Shown: positions 1-17,357, numbered from the stretch's first letter. The stretch: DNA of 23,711 nt from Sphaeroforma sirkka (GCA_001586965.3 LUCW03001817.1:1-23711), one strand, 5' to 3'. Numbers and translations: made by a program. Notes: generated by a model from the letters alone, not told the origin.

Positions 1-260
1 TTACATGCCGAAAAAAAAGATCCAAGGTGCTCGTGAAGGGTCCACACACCGTGGAAGTCATGGTACTCTTGTATTTGATCGAAGAGATCAAGGAAGACAG
101 TTTCAGGTCTACCAGGTTGCGTTGGATCAGTCGCTGATGTAGGCAAAGCGGCGGGTGGTGAATTTGTAGCCACCGAGGCAGATAGGTCAGCAACAGCCGT
201 CAGGGGTATTCGACAATGTGAACAATATTCATTACAATAATAGCACAGAGCCAGATTAGT
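1..260 (-). pseudogene. Coding-like open frame with Cys cluster, cut by left edge
   Basis: An 86-codon open minus-strand frame entered after a stop at 261-263 and open to the left edge. It begins TNLALCYYCNEYCSHC (C-x2-C-x3-C-x2-C, a possible zinc site), then a Pro/Ala/Thr-rich stretch, then LFDQIQEYHDFHGVWTLHEH. There is no start codon and no clear splice acceptor, so it may be an exon with a missed boundary or a decayed gene. I do not recognise the family. Confidence 0.35.
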
Positions 261-263
261 TTA

Positions 264-493
264 AGCTCGAAACAGCAATTGAAGCTATCGTGTCAGGCTT
301 TTGTTTCGATTCGAGGTTGGTGGGTTACCCATGACCAGTTGGTAGTAGTATTGGCGCCAAGCCAATGTCGCGATCTCCTTGTTTAGGACCAGCGTTTCGT
401 TAAATTCTTCTTTATATCGTCACAGCGTGGGCAGAGGGTTACATGGTCGGGTATACACCCGTTTGTTGTTTTATATACAGTTTTCAGATGGGC
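264..493 (-). other. Coding-looking remnants next to the insertion
   Basis: Minus strand. Two short frames read like protein: one with IPDHVTLCPRCDD (C-x2-C), one with FNETLVLNKEIATLAWRQYY. Each is closed by stops. They may belong with 1-260 to one decayed gene or old mobile element into which the LTR element inserted. No family recognised. Confidence 0.3.
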
Positions 494-497
494 ATAG

Positions 498-1092
498 TGT
501 AAACTTCGATGGAAATTACTAGGTTTCAAACTATATTAAACTAAAATACAATTTAGTCAGTTAGGATTTAGCAGTGGTAGCTTGTGTAAGAATGATCGGG
601 ACTGCCTCTTGTTAAGAGCCTAAATATCCTCGATCACACACGGCGTACCTCTAGCTGTTCTTAATTGAATAATTTTCACTAGAAGTACTAAGTGTTCATG
701 ACCACTTGCCTAATTTGTAAATAGACATAATAACGTAAGTCACGTTAATACATTAGCTGATATAAATAAAGTTCCATCTGAAGAAAAGTTAAAAAAAGAA
801 AAAAGACTTATTGGATTTTGGAGATTGGCGGGAGGACCAAAATCTATAAGTAGTAGTTCGGAGATTATAAAATTTAGTTTATAATATCCTACATCTACTA
901 ATGTCTCAAATAGGTCCAAGTAGATGGGTCATACCAAATACTCAGGCTATTGGAGCCATCAAAGTGAATTTAGAACACTTTGGAAATATTGGAAAAAGAG
1001 CTTGTACTAAATTATTTAAAATACAAATAAAACCAATGTATTATCTCAATTGATCTTGATATTTTAGACTGACCGGAGGCCGTATTTCTACA
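498..1092 (-). repeat. 3' LTR of the Ty3/gypsy element
   Basis: 595 bp, begins TG and ends CA on either strand, and nearly identical to 7554-8148. Preceded by ATAG of the target duplication. Confidence 0.96.
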
Positions 1093-1479
1093 TAGCCCCC
1101 AGTAGCTTTTAGAACTACGAATGTACGTTAAGATACGATCTAGTTGGTAAGCGAAAACCAAATTAAAAACGGTTTCGGTCATGACTTATCGAGTAAGTAT
1201 GTGCCTATATGTACGAGTTCAAGACTCATGTTGTACTCTATGTCGTTTAGTATTTGGTCCAGTAACCATTTCCGATGTAGGCGCCTTACGTTTATTATTT
1301 GGTAAGGTATTAGCCAAAGGCTGTTCTTCATTAGTAAGTAAGTTTGAACAATTTTCTGCACTGTTGGTAAGCAGATCAGAAAGTTTAGTCACGTAGGAAG
1401 TAGGTGGCAAATAGGGAATTTCAGATCCGTCAGGGTTTGTAGTCACCTGAGGAAACCCTTTTCGTTTATCTCGTGTGTT

Positions 1480-1665
1480 CTTATGTAAACGCTTATTCCA
1501 TTTCTTATTAAAGATACGAAGAAAGTCGCGAGATTCACGAAATGCATCGGAGGTTAGCCAAGCTACTGTCCCATCCATGAAACGGGTCTTGTAGTAAGTG
1601 TAACCGTCTTCGGATGTTTTATCAATTATATCTTTGACTTGTGACTCCATAACTGGTATATCAGA
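1480..1665 (-). pseudogene. Chromodomain-like C-terminal tail of integrase
   Basis: VKDIIDKTSEDG, YTYYKTRFMDG and VAWLTSDAF follow the chromodomain pattern: V-x-x-I, aromatic-rich K-W/F strand, then a W-containing strand before the helix. Chromoviruses carry this module to target chromatin. The similarity is weak and read by eye. Confidence 0.55.
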
Positions 1666-1699
1666 ATCAAATGAGCGAGCGAATGAGAGTTCGGAGGTA

Positions 1700-2756
1700 G
1701 GGATACGGTGAGTGCCTAGATTGGTTGCGCTAGTACCATCAATGTTATTCACTTCGTAAGTATCACTCTTCTCATCATGGTAGGAAATAACAAAAGGTCC
1801 TATCGTCTTAGAAGAGAGTTCGGTAACGTTGGCGTTTCGATTTATAATGTTAACGTAATCGCCGACTTTGAACTGAACAATGTTCTTAGTGTTATTCCAT
1901 CGGTCATACGCTTTAAGTAGGACGCGATTCTTGTGCTCGAGTAAACAGGGGTAAACAACGTTCTGCATATGCTCGATCTTTTGTAGCCACGGGGTAGCGT
2001 GTTTCTCGGGCGCAGTTTTATCAAACGTTGCTTGTAATTCACTATAGCGGCCAAAGAAATAGTGAAACGGGAGTGTCCCAGTTTGAGGATTCATGCAGTT
2101 ATTCATTTGAGTCTGAACCCATTTCAAATGATAAGGCCACATATCCTCAACGTCGTCTAGTGCGGTACGCAAGAGTTTCTTAAGTTCTCTATGACGTGTC
2201 TCATTTGCACCCTGCGTTTGAGGTTTGTAAGGAACACCACGCCTATGGGTCATGCCTGATACGAGTATAAGTGCCTCCATTACGTCGGTACAAAACTCAC
2301 TACCGTTATCAGAACATAGTACTCGGGGAAACCGAAGTCATTAAAGACGTGATAGCATAATTCTGCCACTGTTTGTGGACGTTTGTTCGGTATTGCATAA
2401 AGCAAGTTATAGCCCGAAGCCACACATAAGAAATGACAGATATATACATCGCCAGTATGCTTGGATCGCGGGAGTTTAACCAAATCGACTATGACTCGGC
2501 GCATCGGTTGGTCTTCTGTCACACTTTTTAGGGGTGCCCAACCGTATCGCTTGATCTGGTTCTTTTCACAATCAGTACAGCGTCGGTATACTTCACGTAT
2601 GGTATCTTTCAGCGCCGGGTGATCAAGCCCTGCACGAATAGCCATTTTATAAGTATGCTCATATGCTCGATGCGTTAAATTATGTATAATTTTAACTCTA
2701 CTTTCGAGCTCCTCTAAGTCAGTCAGATTCTGCGTAACGCTGGCTGGATGAACCAT
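1700..2756 (-). pseudogene. Integrase of the LTR element
   Basis: An HHCC zinc-binding N-terminus (HNLTHRAYEH ... CTDC) is followed by a DDE core with VIVDLVKLP, an SDNGSEF-type block near 2290-2320, and GVPYKPQTQGANE with the final acid. The C-terminal part contains KVGDYVNI and GPFVISYHD, as in Ty3/gypsy integrases. Confidence 0.88.
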
Positions 2757-3059
2757 AGTCCTGTTGGAAAGGGCAACCTCAGTATCAGGAGGGTAGAGTC
2801 CTGAGATACATAATTGACAACATTGGATTGTTGAAGTATCTTCTTCAGTTGTTTCGCAACTCCTGGCTGCTCTTTAAGCAGCGCTTTAAGTAGTTGAGTG
2901 CGAGCTTCAGGTTCTCTTAGAGTTTTGAGTCTTTGATCCATGGCCTTAGCTAGTTCCATGTTTTTTACGATCTAATGCCGTTTCAATCGGCATTACCTCG
3001 ACTGCAATCTTGTTGGGTGCATGTGTTGTACGAGTCTTGAGCTTTTGTTCAAACTCTTT

Positions 3060-3520
3060 AGACTCCTCTAGTTTAGCTAAGAATTCGGTTGAGGGTTTCC
3101 ACTTAGTGGTACCTGCAGGACCGATGCGACAAACAATGGTGTGTTTCCAAGGCGTCTTCTTAATAGAATAGGATCCCTGATACAAGAACGTGTCGGTTTC
3201 ACGGTCGACATAAATAGGTTCGTCTTGAATCATATTAATTAAATCACGTATCCATGGGTCGGAGTTACGTAAGGGACAACACAGCGTAATGGTAGATTTA
3301 GTAATATTAACATAATTTAACAACTGTGCGATAAGTTGACAAGGTGGGTTAGCCCACGCATTATGCTTTGATAAGTCAAGCTGAAATGCATCACCTTTAG
3401 GATGAGTCAACGACCTATATTCAGAAACCTGTTTGTTATGTTCTGCGGCGAACATATCAACAGTAAATGGACCCCATCGTGATTGAGCGAGGTTAAACCA
3501 TTTCTTATTTAGCATCCAAT
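3060..3520 (-). pseudogene. DNA N6-adenine-methylase-like segment of the LTR element
   Basis: Directly after RNase H: RWGPFTVDMFAAEHN, then GDAFQLDLSKHNAWANPP, then TITLCCPLRNSDPW. The order D-x-F-A ... D ... W-x-NPP resembles the Dam-like domain known from DIRS retroelements and phages. The function in this element is unknown, and the assignment rests on motif memory. Confidence 0.55.
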
Positions 3521-3539
3521 CGGTTGCTAATAACTCCTT

Positions 3540-3863
3540 GACTGTTTTCTGGTAGTCGGGCACAAGTCGAGAGAGCATGTCAGGAAGATGGTTATGTATT
3601 CCTGGAATGTGTGCTATATTAAAAGCGAACTTGGCAATAATGTCATGCCAGCGGCTCACCAACTGTGAATCAGGGTTCATATCTTTTAAGTATGTTAAAG
3701 ACTTTTGATCACAGGCGACAGTAAAGTAACTTCCATAAAGGTAGTCTTTAAACTGTCTTAGCGCAGTAACTATAGCAAAGGAGCTCTTGTTTAACGGTAG
3801 GGTAATTCCGTTGACTCTTATTATAACTCTTGCTAAAGAATTGTATGTAGCGCGGTTTACCAT
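3540..3863 (-). pseudogene. RNase H of the LTR element
   Basis: FTVACDQKSLTYL corresponds to the TDHKSLxYL block and AHIPGIHNHLPDMLSRL to the HxPGxxNxxADxLSR block of Ty3/gypsy RNase H. Confidence 0.85.
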
Positions 3864-3914
3864 TTATCGTTTGGTAAAGCACTCCACCTACCGCTCGATC
3901 TGAAGCGTCGGTTG

Positions 3915-4971
3915 CTACTTGAATGGGACACCATCCACAGGGTACTGCATGATGGGTGCGTCCATTACTTTACTTTTGACTAGTTTAAATGCATCATCAC
4001 ATTCTTTAGTCCAAAGCTTTCCCAAAGGTCCTTTGTGCAGCCGTAGGTGACTGAAAGGCTTTAAGTAATGAGAAAGATGCGGTACCGAGTCCGAGAAGAA
4101 GTTAACAACCCCACACACAGAGTTCACATCTCTTCCAGTAATTGGTGTTGATAAATCCAACAGAAACTGTTTCTTGCCAGGATCAATTTCTACCCCTGCT
4201 GCAGATACTTTGTAGCCAAGTAAGTGTATAGTATCTTTAGCAAAAGAACACTTGTCTTCGTTAATCTTAAGTTTAGCATGATTAAGTCGCTTTAAGACTT
4301 CTTTAACGAGTTTAGCATGTTCATGTGCTGTCTTTGTAAAGATAACTATATCATCTAAATAGACTGATACGTTATACGACAGGTCCGCAAATAGTTCCAT
4401 CATAACTTGTTGGAAGAAAGAAGGTAACATGTGTAAGCCTTCAGGTGCACCTTTAAACTGGTACTTCTTACCTTGCCAAGTAAAGGAAAAGTATTTCCTA
4501 TGAGGCTCATATATCTGTAGCTGATGGAATGCAGCTTTTAAGTCTATCTTGGAAAAGATAGTCGCACCCTCCATTTTGCGTAGTATCTCGCTTATCTTAG
4601 GTAAGGAAAACTATGTTGCGGAATTAGTTTGTTGATTGGCGACAGGTCTAGTACTACTCTTTTGTTTTACTAAACGTTCCATCAGATTTATATTGATCGA
4701 CCGCTAAGAGAGCTAAGTTAACTGGGGTTGCATCATAATTGATTTCAATTAGACCCTGTTTTAACCAATCTTCGATTTGGGTTTTGACAACGTCTTTGTG
4801 TCTCCAACTCACGTAGTTATGTGAAGGACACTTTAACTTAGAGAAGTCGACGTTTGTTAAGTCAAGTCTAACGTACCCATTAGAGAACTTAAACATACAC
4901 CAGTCAGTTATTGCAATCTTCCTGTTTTGTATAATTAAGTCCATAATTATATCGGTGAAGTGCGGAATCAT
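3915..4971 (-). pseudogene. Reverse transcriptase of the LTR element
   Basis: Typical Ty3/gypsy RT blocks: IEDWLKQGLIE early on, FSKIDLKAAFHQL, the FTWQGKKYQFKGAPEGL block, and the catalytic YLDDIVIF. After these come the thumb/connection motifs LLGYKVSAAGVEIDPGK and FRKFI-like positions. Part of a fossil. Confidence 0.9.
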
Positions 4972-4981
4972 ATCCTTTGCT

Positions 4982-5431
4982 TCACCTTCCGGAGGTTTTA
5001 GGTATCTTTAACATATTATCATCTGACTGATCTTTATTCGGGTCCAGCCCATTAGGCAGACCAGTGAGTGTTATACCTAAACTGAGAAGATCAGTCATAC
5101 CTATAATTAAATCGTATTTCTGAGACATGTCAGTAACGATTAGGTGAGTCTTCACTTCTCTTCTATCTGACAGCATTATGTGTGCATAGTCAATGGCTTG
5201 TTCGCAAGTAGTAACTTTGCCATTTCCCAAGATTAAATCAGTTGTTTCGTTATGGACAGCCATATCTGTAGCGTAGGCTACTCGGCATGAGATAGCAGAG
5301 ACTTCAGCCCCTGGATCAAATAGTGCCATAACTTTTTCTCCATTTACGAAAACTGTTTGAAAGATACGTTCATCTCCTTTGGTATAGATTTTATTGAACA
5401 TTTTCTCATAATCTTGCTCTAGTGCGCACAT
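4982..5431 (-). pseudogene. Aspartic protease of the LTR element
   Basis: Contains ALFDPGAEVSAIS, the position of the D-S/T-G active-site loop of retroviral-type proteases, and downstream YDLIIGMTDL, matching the conserved hydrophobic-G segment (I-L/I-G-x-D/N). It lies between gag and RT as in Ty3/gypsy pol. Confidence 0.75.
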
Positions 5432-5440
5432 ATGGTACTG

Positions 5441-5641
5441 TCAGTGCTTAACTTGGACGTCTGGTAAGTCCTTGCAATCCTCTTTGTGCCAACCGTTAGT
5501 ACCCTTGCAAGTAGCACACTCTTTCATATAGTGTCCAAAATCTGGCTTGCCTGGTGCACACTTAACAGGGTCGTGTCTACCATTCCACTTGCCATTACGT
5601 TTTGTGAGGTTGTAACCACACTTCTTGCAAGGCGCTCTCAC
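5441..5641 (-). pseudogene. Cys/His cluster after gag
   Basis: A short stretch with CKKC, CATC and several His residues (HDPVKC, GHYMKEC, HKEDC). It sits where nucleocapsid zinc knuckles are usually found, but the spacing is not the standard CCHC knuckle. Confidence 0.55.
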
Positions 5642-5731
5642 CTTCTTATCACCTTTCGGTTCGGTAGAAGTAGAGCCAGTACCCCCTCCAGTAGTAGTGC
5701 GAGGTTTCTTAGTACTACGCGCAGTATTAGT

Positions 5732-7474
5732 CTATACTGCGTTTCGCTTAGTGGGCTGGGTGTAGCTCGTGGTACTAAGTACTCTAGTAGAGGAATTGGT
5801 ATGCTTGTGTACTATCTTCTCAAACACAGACCAAGGCATAGATCGCAAATCACCATAGGCGATGATGTCATCATTGACTTTCTTAAAGAGGTTAGCTCCC
5901 AGAGTCTCCATCATCTGACAAATTAATAAATATTCGCCAGTATAGGTACGACCACCCATCCGAGTATTCATATGTGTCATATGAGCTAGAGCACCTCGAA
6001 TAGTGGTATCGTTCGCAAAGAACTTGCGAGACTCTAGAAGTTCACGGTCACGTGCATCTTCAAAAAAGGTGTTAAGTATATTATCACGCAACTGGTGCCA
6101 GGGTAGGGCTTTCCAGTTGGGCTCATGAGCCTTCAAGATAGTTCGCCATTCACCTGGCTCACAGAAATGAATAAAGGCATTCATCATCTGCTTATCCCTA
6201 AGGCTGGCAGACTCCTTAAGTTGGTCGAAGGCCTTCAGTGTCTCCACTGTACTCTCATTAGTAGAGAAATCGATCTCAGCCGTCGCGTTACCTAGCTGCT
6301 TTATAAAGCTTGGTTCTAAGTGTTCACGAGGCTCATGCTCAGTGCTATGGGCTGCTAGTGCCAAGATGGTGTCTATTTCCTTTCTCTTGTTATCGATTAG
6401 ATAGCGAATGTTATCCGCTTTCCTATCGTCAAGGTCAGAGTCATTCAATAGACGGTCCTCAAGGACTTGCATACCAGAGCGTAATAGCCTGAGACGAGTA
6501 TGTCTGGTTCTCACTTCCTCATCCTCAGGATTAGAGCGGGAACTCTCTAACGAGGTACTGGTGTAGCGATTGCCAAAATCGTGATTACCAGGGTTAGTTG
6601 GCAAATGAGGGTCGATATTACGAGGATGGTAAGCCTCATCGAGTTCCATACGATCATATCCTCTGACAGGGTTAGGTTTGTCAAGAGGATGGTCAATGGT
6701 AGCATCAGAGCTATAGAGATTAAATTTTGAAATATTATCCCTCTCGCCAGTAGTAACTGGCTTAGTGGTACACGTACTGGCTGGTAAACCAGTAGGTCTC
6801 GGGTTCGAAACCCGGCCCGAATTTTTTTCTTCTTCGGTATAGGAAGAATATCAGACAAGTGGGATACGATAGAGGGGTCCACAACTGCTGCTGCCGCTAG
6901 CTCCTTCAAGAGCGCTTCAGTGCGGTTCAATTGGCGTCGAGATTGAGAGGATCCAACCACTCGTTGTCGAGTTATGGCGTCCTCAGCTTCGGCCCCAAGA
7001 TTTGAGCTGAATGGAATGGCTTCTCCATCGATGGCGAAACCGAAATTTTCGGACAGGTCCAATACTTCCTTTTCACGCCGGATTTGTGCTGGAGTGTCCT
7101 TTAGATGTGGAGTTATAATGCCCCCGACATTCGTATCCACGAATTTTCCAGCCTTTCGACGTTTATCCCCAATATTTGACGGCACGTGGTCAGGGGGGCA
7201 AGCTGGGGTCCTGAGCTTCACTCCTAGGTGATACACGGACGCTGGCGAGCCTTTCCGCGGTAGTAGATACCTCTTCTTCCAAGGCTTTAGGATCCGACGA
7301 GTCATCCTCAGAATAATCCTCTGTACCAACCTCAGAATTTGCTTCCCCAACAGTATCCTCGGCAGGCTCAACTCCAGACAGGCTAGGTGTTTCCACAGGG
7401 ACCTCAGGAACCTCGGCAGGCTTAGCAGGCTTAGAGCTAGCGGCTCTTTTGCCTTTAGAAGTACCCTTAGCCAT
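5732..7474 (-). pseudogene. gag region of the LTR element
   Basis: The first gag start is at 7474 (MAKGTSKGKRA), a basic then acidic, Ser/Glu-rich N-terminus. The later part, up to 5732, has a capsid-like helical stretch with WRTILKAHEPNW and LPWHQLRDNIL, as expected of Ty3/gypsy Gag. A tRNA-like sequence lies antisense within this region. Treated as part of a fossil element. Confidence 0.7.
6750..6828 (+). tRNA. tRNA-Thr(GGT)-like pseudogene inside the LTR element
   Basis: Plus strand, antisense to gag. A perfect Pol III A box (TGGCTTAGTGG, 6758-6768), an anticodon stem TACTGG/CCAGTA around the loop CTGGTAAA (GGT after a U33-like T), a perfect B box (GGTTCGAAACC, 6802-6812) in a 5-bp T stem, and seven T's (6822-6828) as terminator. 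The 5' acceptor strand does not pair with the 3' strand (CCCGAAT) and the anticodon loop is one base long, so it is a tRNA-derived sequence or pseudogene, not a sound tRNA. Confidence 0.65.
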
Positions 7475-7553
7475 AGTATTTGCTGGATAGTAAATCGATG
7501 TCAGACAGTCTAGAAGCAGTACACTACTGTAACTACTATTTAACTGAAAAATA

Positions 7554-8148
7554 TGTAAACTTCGATGGAAATTACTAGGTTTCAAACTATATTAAACTAA
7601 AACACAATTTAGTCAGTTAGGATTTAGCAGTGGTAGCTTGTGTAAGAATGATCGGGACTGCCTCTTGTTAAGAGCCTAAATATCCTCGATCACACACGGC
7701 GTACCTCTAGCTGTTCTTTATTGAATAATTTTCACTAGAAGTACTAAGTGTTCATGACCACTTGCCTAATTTGTAAATAGACATAATAACGTAAGTCACG
7801 TTAATACATTAGCTGATATAAATAAAGTTCCATCTGAAGAAAAGTTAAAAAAAGAAAAAGACTTATTGGATTTTGGAGATTGGCGGGAGGACCAAAATCT
7901 ATAAGTAGTAGTTCGGAGATTATAAAATTTAGTTTATAATATTCTACATCTACTAATGTCTCAAATAGGTCCAAGTAGATGGGTCATACCAAATACTCAG
8001 GCTATTGGAGCCATCAAAGTGAATTTAGAACACTTTGGAAATATTGGAAAAAGAGCTTGTACTAAATTATTTAAAATACAAATAAAAACCAATGTATTAT
8101 CTCAATTGATCTTGATATTTTAGACTGACCGGAGGCCGTATTTCTACA
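7554..8148 (-). repeat. 5' LTR of the Ty3/gypsy element
   Basis: 595 bp partner of 498-1092, followed by ATAG at 8149-8152. On the element strand it reads TGTAG...TTTACA. Confidence 0.96.
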
Positions 8149-8204
8149 ATAGATACTGTACGGGAAGCGCAGTGATGGTTTGTCGTGGGCTCAGGCGGGT
8201 TGCG

Positions 8205-8426
8205 TTACAGGGGTGAGTAGTGTCGTGCTGACCATTGAGTCAAGTTGTAGTCCCAGGCATCATCCGTGGTAGTCCGCGAATGGTCGCGTGGGGAGCAGGC
8301 CACAAAACTAAAGTAAGTTTGTTTGATTTTTGGGAAACCTAGGGTATTTGGTGCCCGTGATGATAGCTGCTGCTTGGATGGGGCTGAGTTATAGTGTTCA
8401 AACAGGGGTCCAGCGCATCCTTCCAT
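8205..8426 (-). CDS. Unassigned 73-residue ORF flanking the LTR element
   Basis: Begins MEGCAGPLFEHYNS and ends SARHYSPL. Its second half (CSPRDHSRTTTDDAWDYNLTQW) looks more protein-like than the first, and a ttttag sits before it on the minus strand, so the real feature could be an exon. No known domain. It lies on the same strand as the coding-like sequence left of the element. Confidence 0.25.
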   Translation of the reverse strand: MEGCAGPLFEHYNSAPSKQQLSSRAPNTLGFPKIKQTYFSFVACSPRDHSRTTTDDAWDYNLTQWSARHYSPL

Positions 8427-8513
8427 ATTATACTAGTATTAGTAAAATAATGTATAAAACAATAAATACTACAGGATCGTATCTGTGTCCTGTGCTACGT
8501 ACATATGTACCAC

Positions 8514-8571
8514 AAAATAGGGATAATATTATTTATTTCATCAAATGACAAGTATGTATATTACAATGTAT
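8514..8571 (+). repeat. Dispersed repeat fragment, copy 1
   Basis: About 58 bases starting AAAATAGGGATA and ending TTACAATGTAT, roughly 85% identical by eye to 22716-22772 inside the pogo-like element, in the same orientation. Confidence 0.75.
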
Positions 8572-8608
8572 GAACATATGGTATGGCTCTCATAGTCGCT
8601 GTAGTGGT

Positions 8609-8893
8609 TCAGGAAAGATTAGCGTTTGCCGGGATTTGCGGGTTAGGTGAGAAGAGGTTTGCATTATGCTTTGCTTGGTAAGCCTTCTGAAGACGATCCG
8701 CGGTAGATTGGAGGATGTCTGCGTTAGTGGAATTGACAAGTGGGATCAGTAGTGCATCCATGCTGCGGTCAAGAATTTTTGGCGCTCGTTCATGTGTGCA
8801 GCGGGCCTCCCGCTTGGTGCGGAGATAATGGATTAAAATTGCTTTCGTAGGAACCTGGTGGAGCATCCGCGGCGATTTGATTGGCTTATTCAT
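8609..8893 (-). CDS. Unassigned 94-residue ORF
   Basis: ATG at 8893, stop at 8609. Charged and helix-prone (LRTKREARCTHERAPKILD, ADRLQKAYQAKHNANLF), ending in a Pro/Asn-rich tail. No membrane segment or known motif. The start is preceded by a T-rich then A-rich stretch, so it could be an exon. Composition is more protein-like than that of other frames in this AT-rich interval, but there is no homology call. Confidence 0.35.
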   Translation of the reverse strand: MNKPIKSPRMLHQVPTKAILIHYLRTKREARCTHERAPKILDRSMDALLIPLVNSTNADILQSTADRLQKAYQAKHNANLFSPNPQIPANANLS

Positions 8894-9783
8894 TATTTTT
8901 TGTAAAAAAAAAGAGGGTTACATACATATGTATTTTTTTTAGCCAAACCTCTTTTTCTTTTGGACCCAGAAATTGGCAAAACGAGGTCGACAAAAATCTG
9001 ACAAGAAGGGCTGGGCCAAATTATATTTAATACTCTCTGGCTAAAGCTCATAACGTTATGGGGGTACGGGATAGCAGTTGAACGTAAACACATATTTATT
9101 CAATTTTAAAACGTTATAACGGCTATACTTTGATCAAAAGTGCCTACCTGTTCTGTTATAGGACTAGTTTGTATAGTGAAAATGGTACATACTTAAATGT
9201 TTAGACCCGAAAGTTGCACCTATGAGCGTAAACGTATATTTATTCGATTTATAACGGAAATCGTTTGAGGCTAGCTCTCTGGTTCATTAGTCACTCATAA
9301 TCTCACAACTGCCCGAGTGTTTTGACCTCTTGTCTCTTGAACTAAAATATTTTGCTTGAAGTTATCTATTTATGTCAAAAGTTCTAAATAAACTTCTATT
9401 CATACTTCTTATCGAAGGCGAGCAATAGTTTTACTCTTAGATACATTTCATTGCATTTCATTAGGTTATCACAAAAATCACCTACCAATCCACTTCTCCC
9501 GAGAGTACAGTGGACTGGAGTACGACGTGAATTTGCCATGAAATATTCTGACGTTTTGGCATTTGCAACTTTCGGTCCCAAACTCCCATCCCAAAAAAAG
9601 GTAGACAAGAGAAGAAAGAGTCTCACTGAAGAGGGCACTAGACAAAAAACAAAGGGTTTTTTCTTGAACATATATGTACAGTTTATATATAAATTTTGGG
9701 GGGGTTTTTTTATATAGAAATAGAAAAAGGATGATGGCGGCTTGGGTTGGCACTTGGCAGCGGGCACTGCAAGGTACATAATA
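8894..9783. other. AT-rich intergenic stretch
   Basis: No gene seen. It holds a degenerate direct repeat (9080-9106 and 9224-9250, 4 mismatches in 27 bases, core CGTAAAC..ATATTTATTC) and T-rich runs at about 9650-9720. Confidence 0.6.
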
Positions 9784-10026
9784 AGTGTGGACTGTGGACT
9801 GAGTGAGTGTGGGCCTGTTCGGCTGTGGGCAGTACTAGGCTGTAGGTTGATAAATGTGGAGTGGCGCTGTGGCAGACCATGGGACTGGCGACAGTGGCGA
9901 GTGGCGACTGGTGAATGGACTTACTTATTACTATGCACCAATGCACCATACTTTGGGCCTCTGGGGTGGGTGACTAGTGAGTTGTGACTGGTGGCTGGTG
10001 AATGGTGAGTGGTGAGTGGTGAGTGT
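9784..10026 (+). repeat. Degenerate GTG-rich minisatellite
   Basis: Built from variations of GTGGACT, GTGAGT and GTGGCGA. The 3' end is the cleanest, with GGTGAGT units in tandem at about 10000-10026. Open frames across it are artefacts of the repeat. Confidence 0.75.
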
Positions 10027-17279
<7,253 letters not shown>

Positions 17280-17328
17280 GAATGGGTTTAATACAGTCAT
17301 TGAACAGCCACAATGAATTTCTATAAAT

Positions 17329-17334
17329 ATTAAA
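17329..17334 (+). promoter_or_regulatory. Possible polyadenylation signal of PFKFB
   Basis: ATTAAA sits 50 bases after the PFKFB stop codon. It is the second-commonest animal poly(A) signal; no transcript evidence is available here. Confidence 0.35.
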
Positions 17335-17357
17335 GATGTGCATATATGCGTTATTAT

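Larger units (their letters stand above)
498..8148 (-). mobile_element. Ty3/gypsy (Metaviridae) chromovirus-like LTR retroelement, broken
   Basis: A 7651-bp element on the minus strand, bounded by two 595-bp LTRs and by the 4-base target duplication ATAG (494-497 and 8149-8152). Reading right to left: LTR, gag, Cys/His cluster, aspartic protease, reverse transcriptase, RNase H, methylase-like segment, integrase, chromodomain-like tail, LTR. RT before integrase with direct LTRs places it in Ty3/gypsy, not copia or DIRS. By eye the LTRs differ at about 3 substitutions and 2 single-base indels over 595 bases, so the insertion is recent. The interior is broken, with roughly six to nine interruptions by eye, some of which could be natural gag-pol boundaries. 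The tract before the 3' LTR (about 1093-1105) is G-rich on the element strand and fits a polypurine tract. Confidence 0.95.

Noticed and set aside
6750-6828. A functional tRNA-Thr gene
   Set aside because: The 5' acceptor strand does not pair and the anticodon loop is one base too long.
498-8148. DIRS-type retroelement, because of the methylase-like segment
   Set aside because: It has direct LTRs, a target duplication and a DDE integrase; DIRS elements have a tyrosine recombinase and no such LTRs or duplication.
9451-9779. Overlapping 80-127-codon frames on both strands near 9.5-9.8 kb
   Set aside because: They run into T-rich runs and the GTG minisatellite and carry no consistent protein signal.
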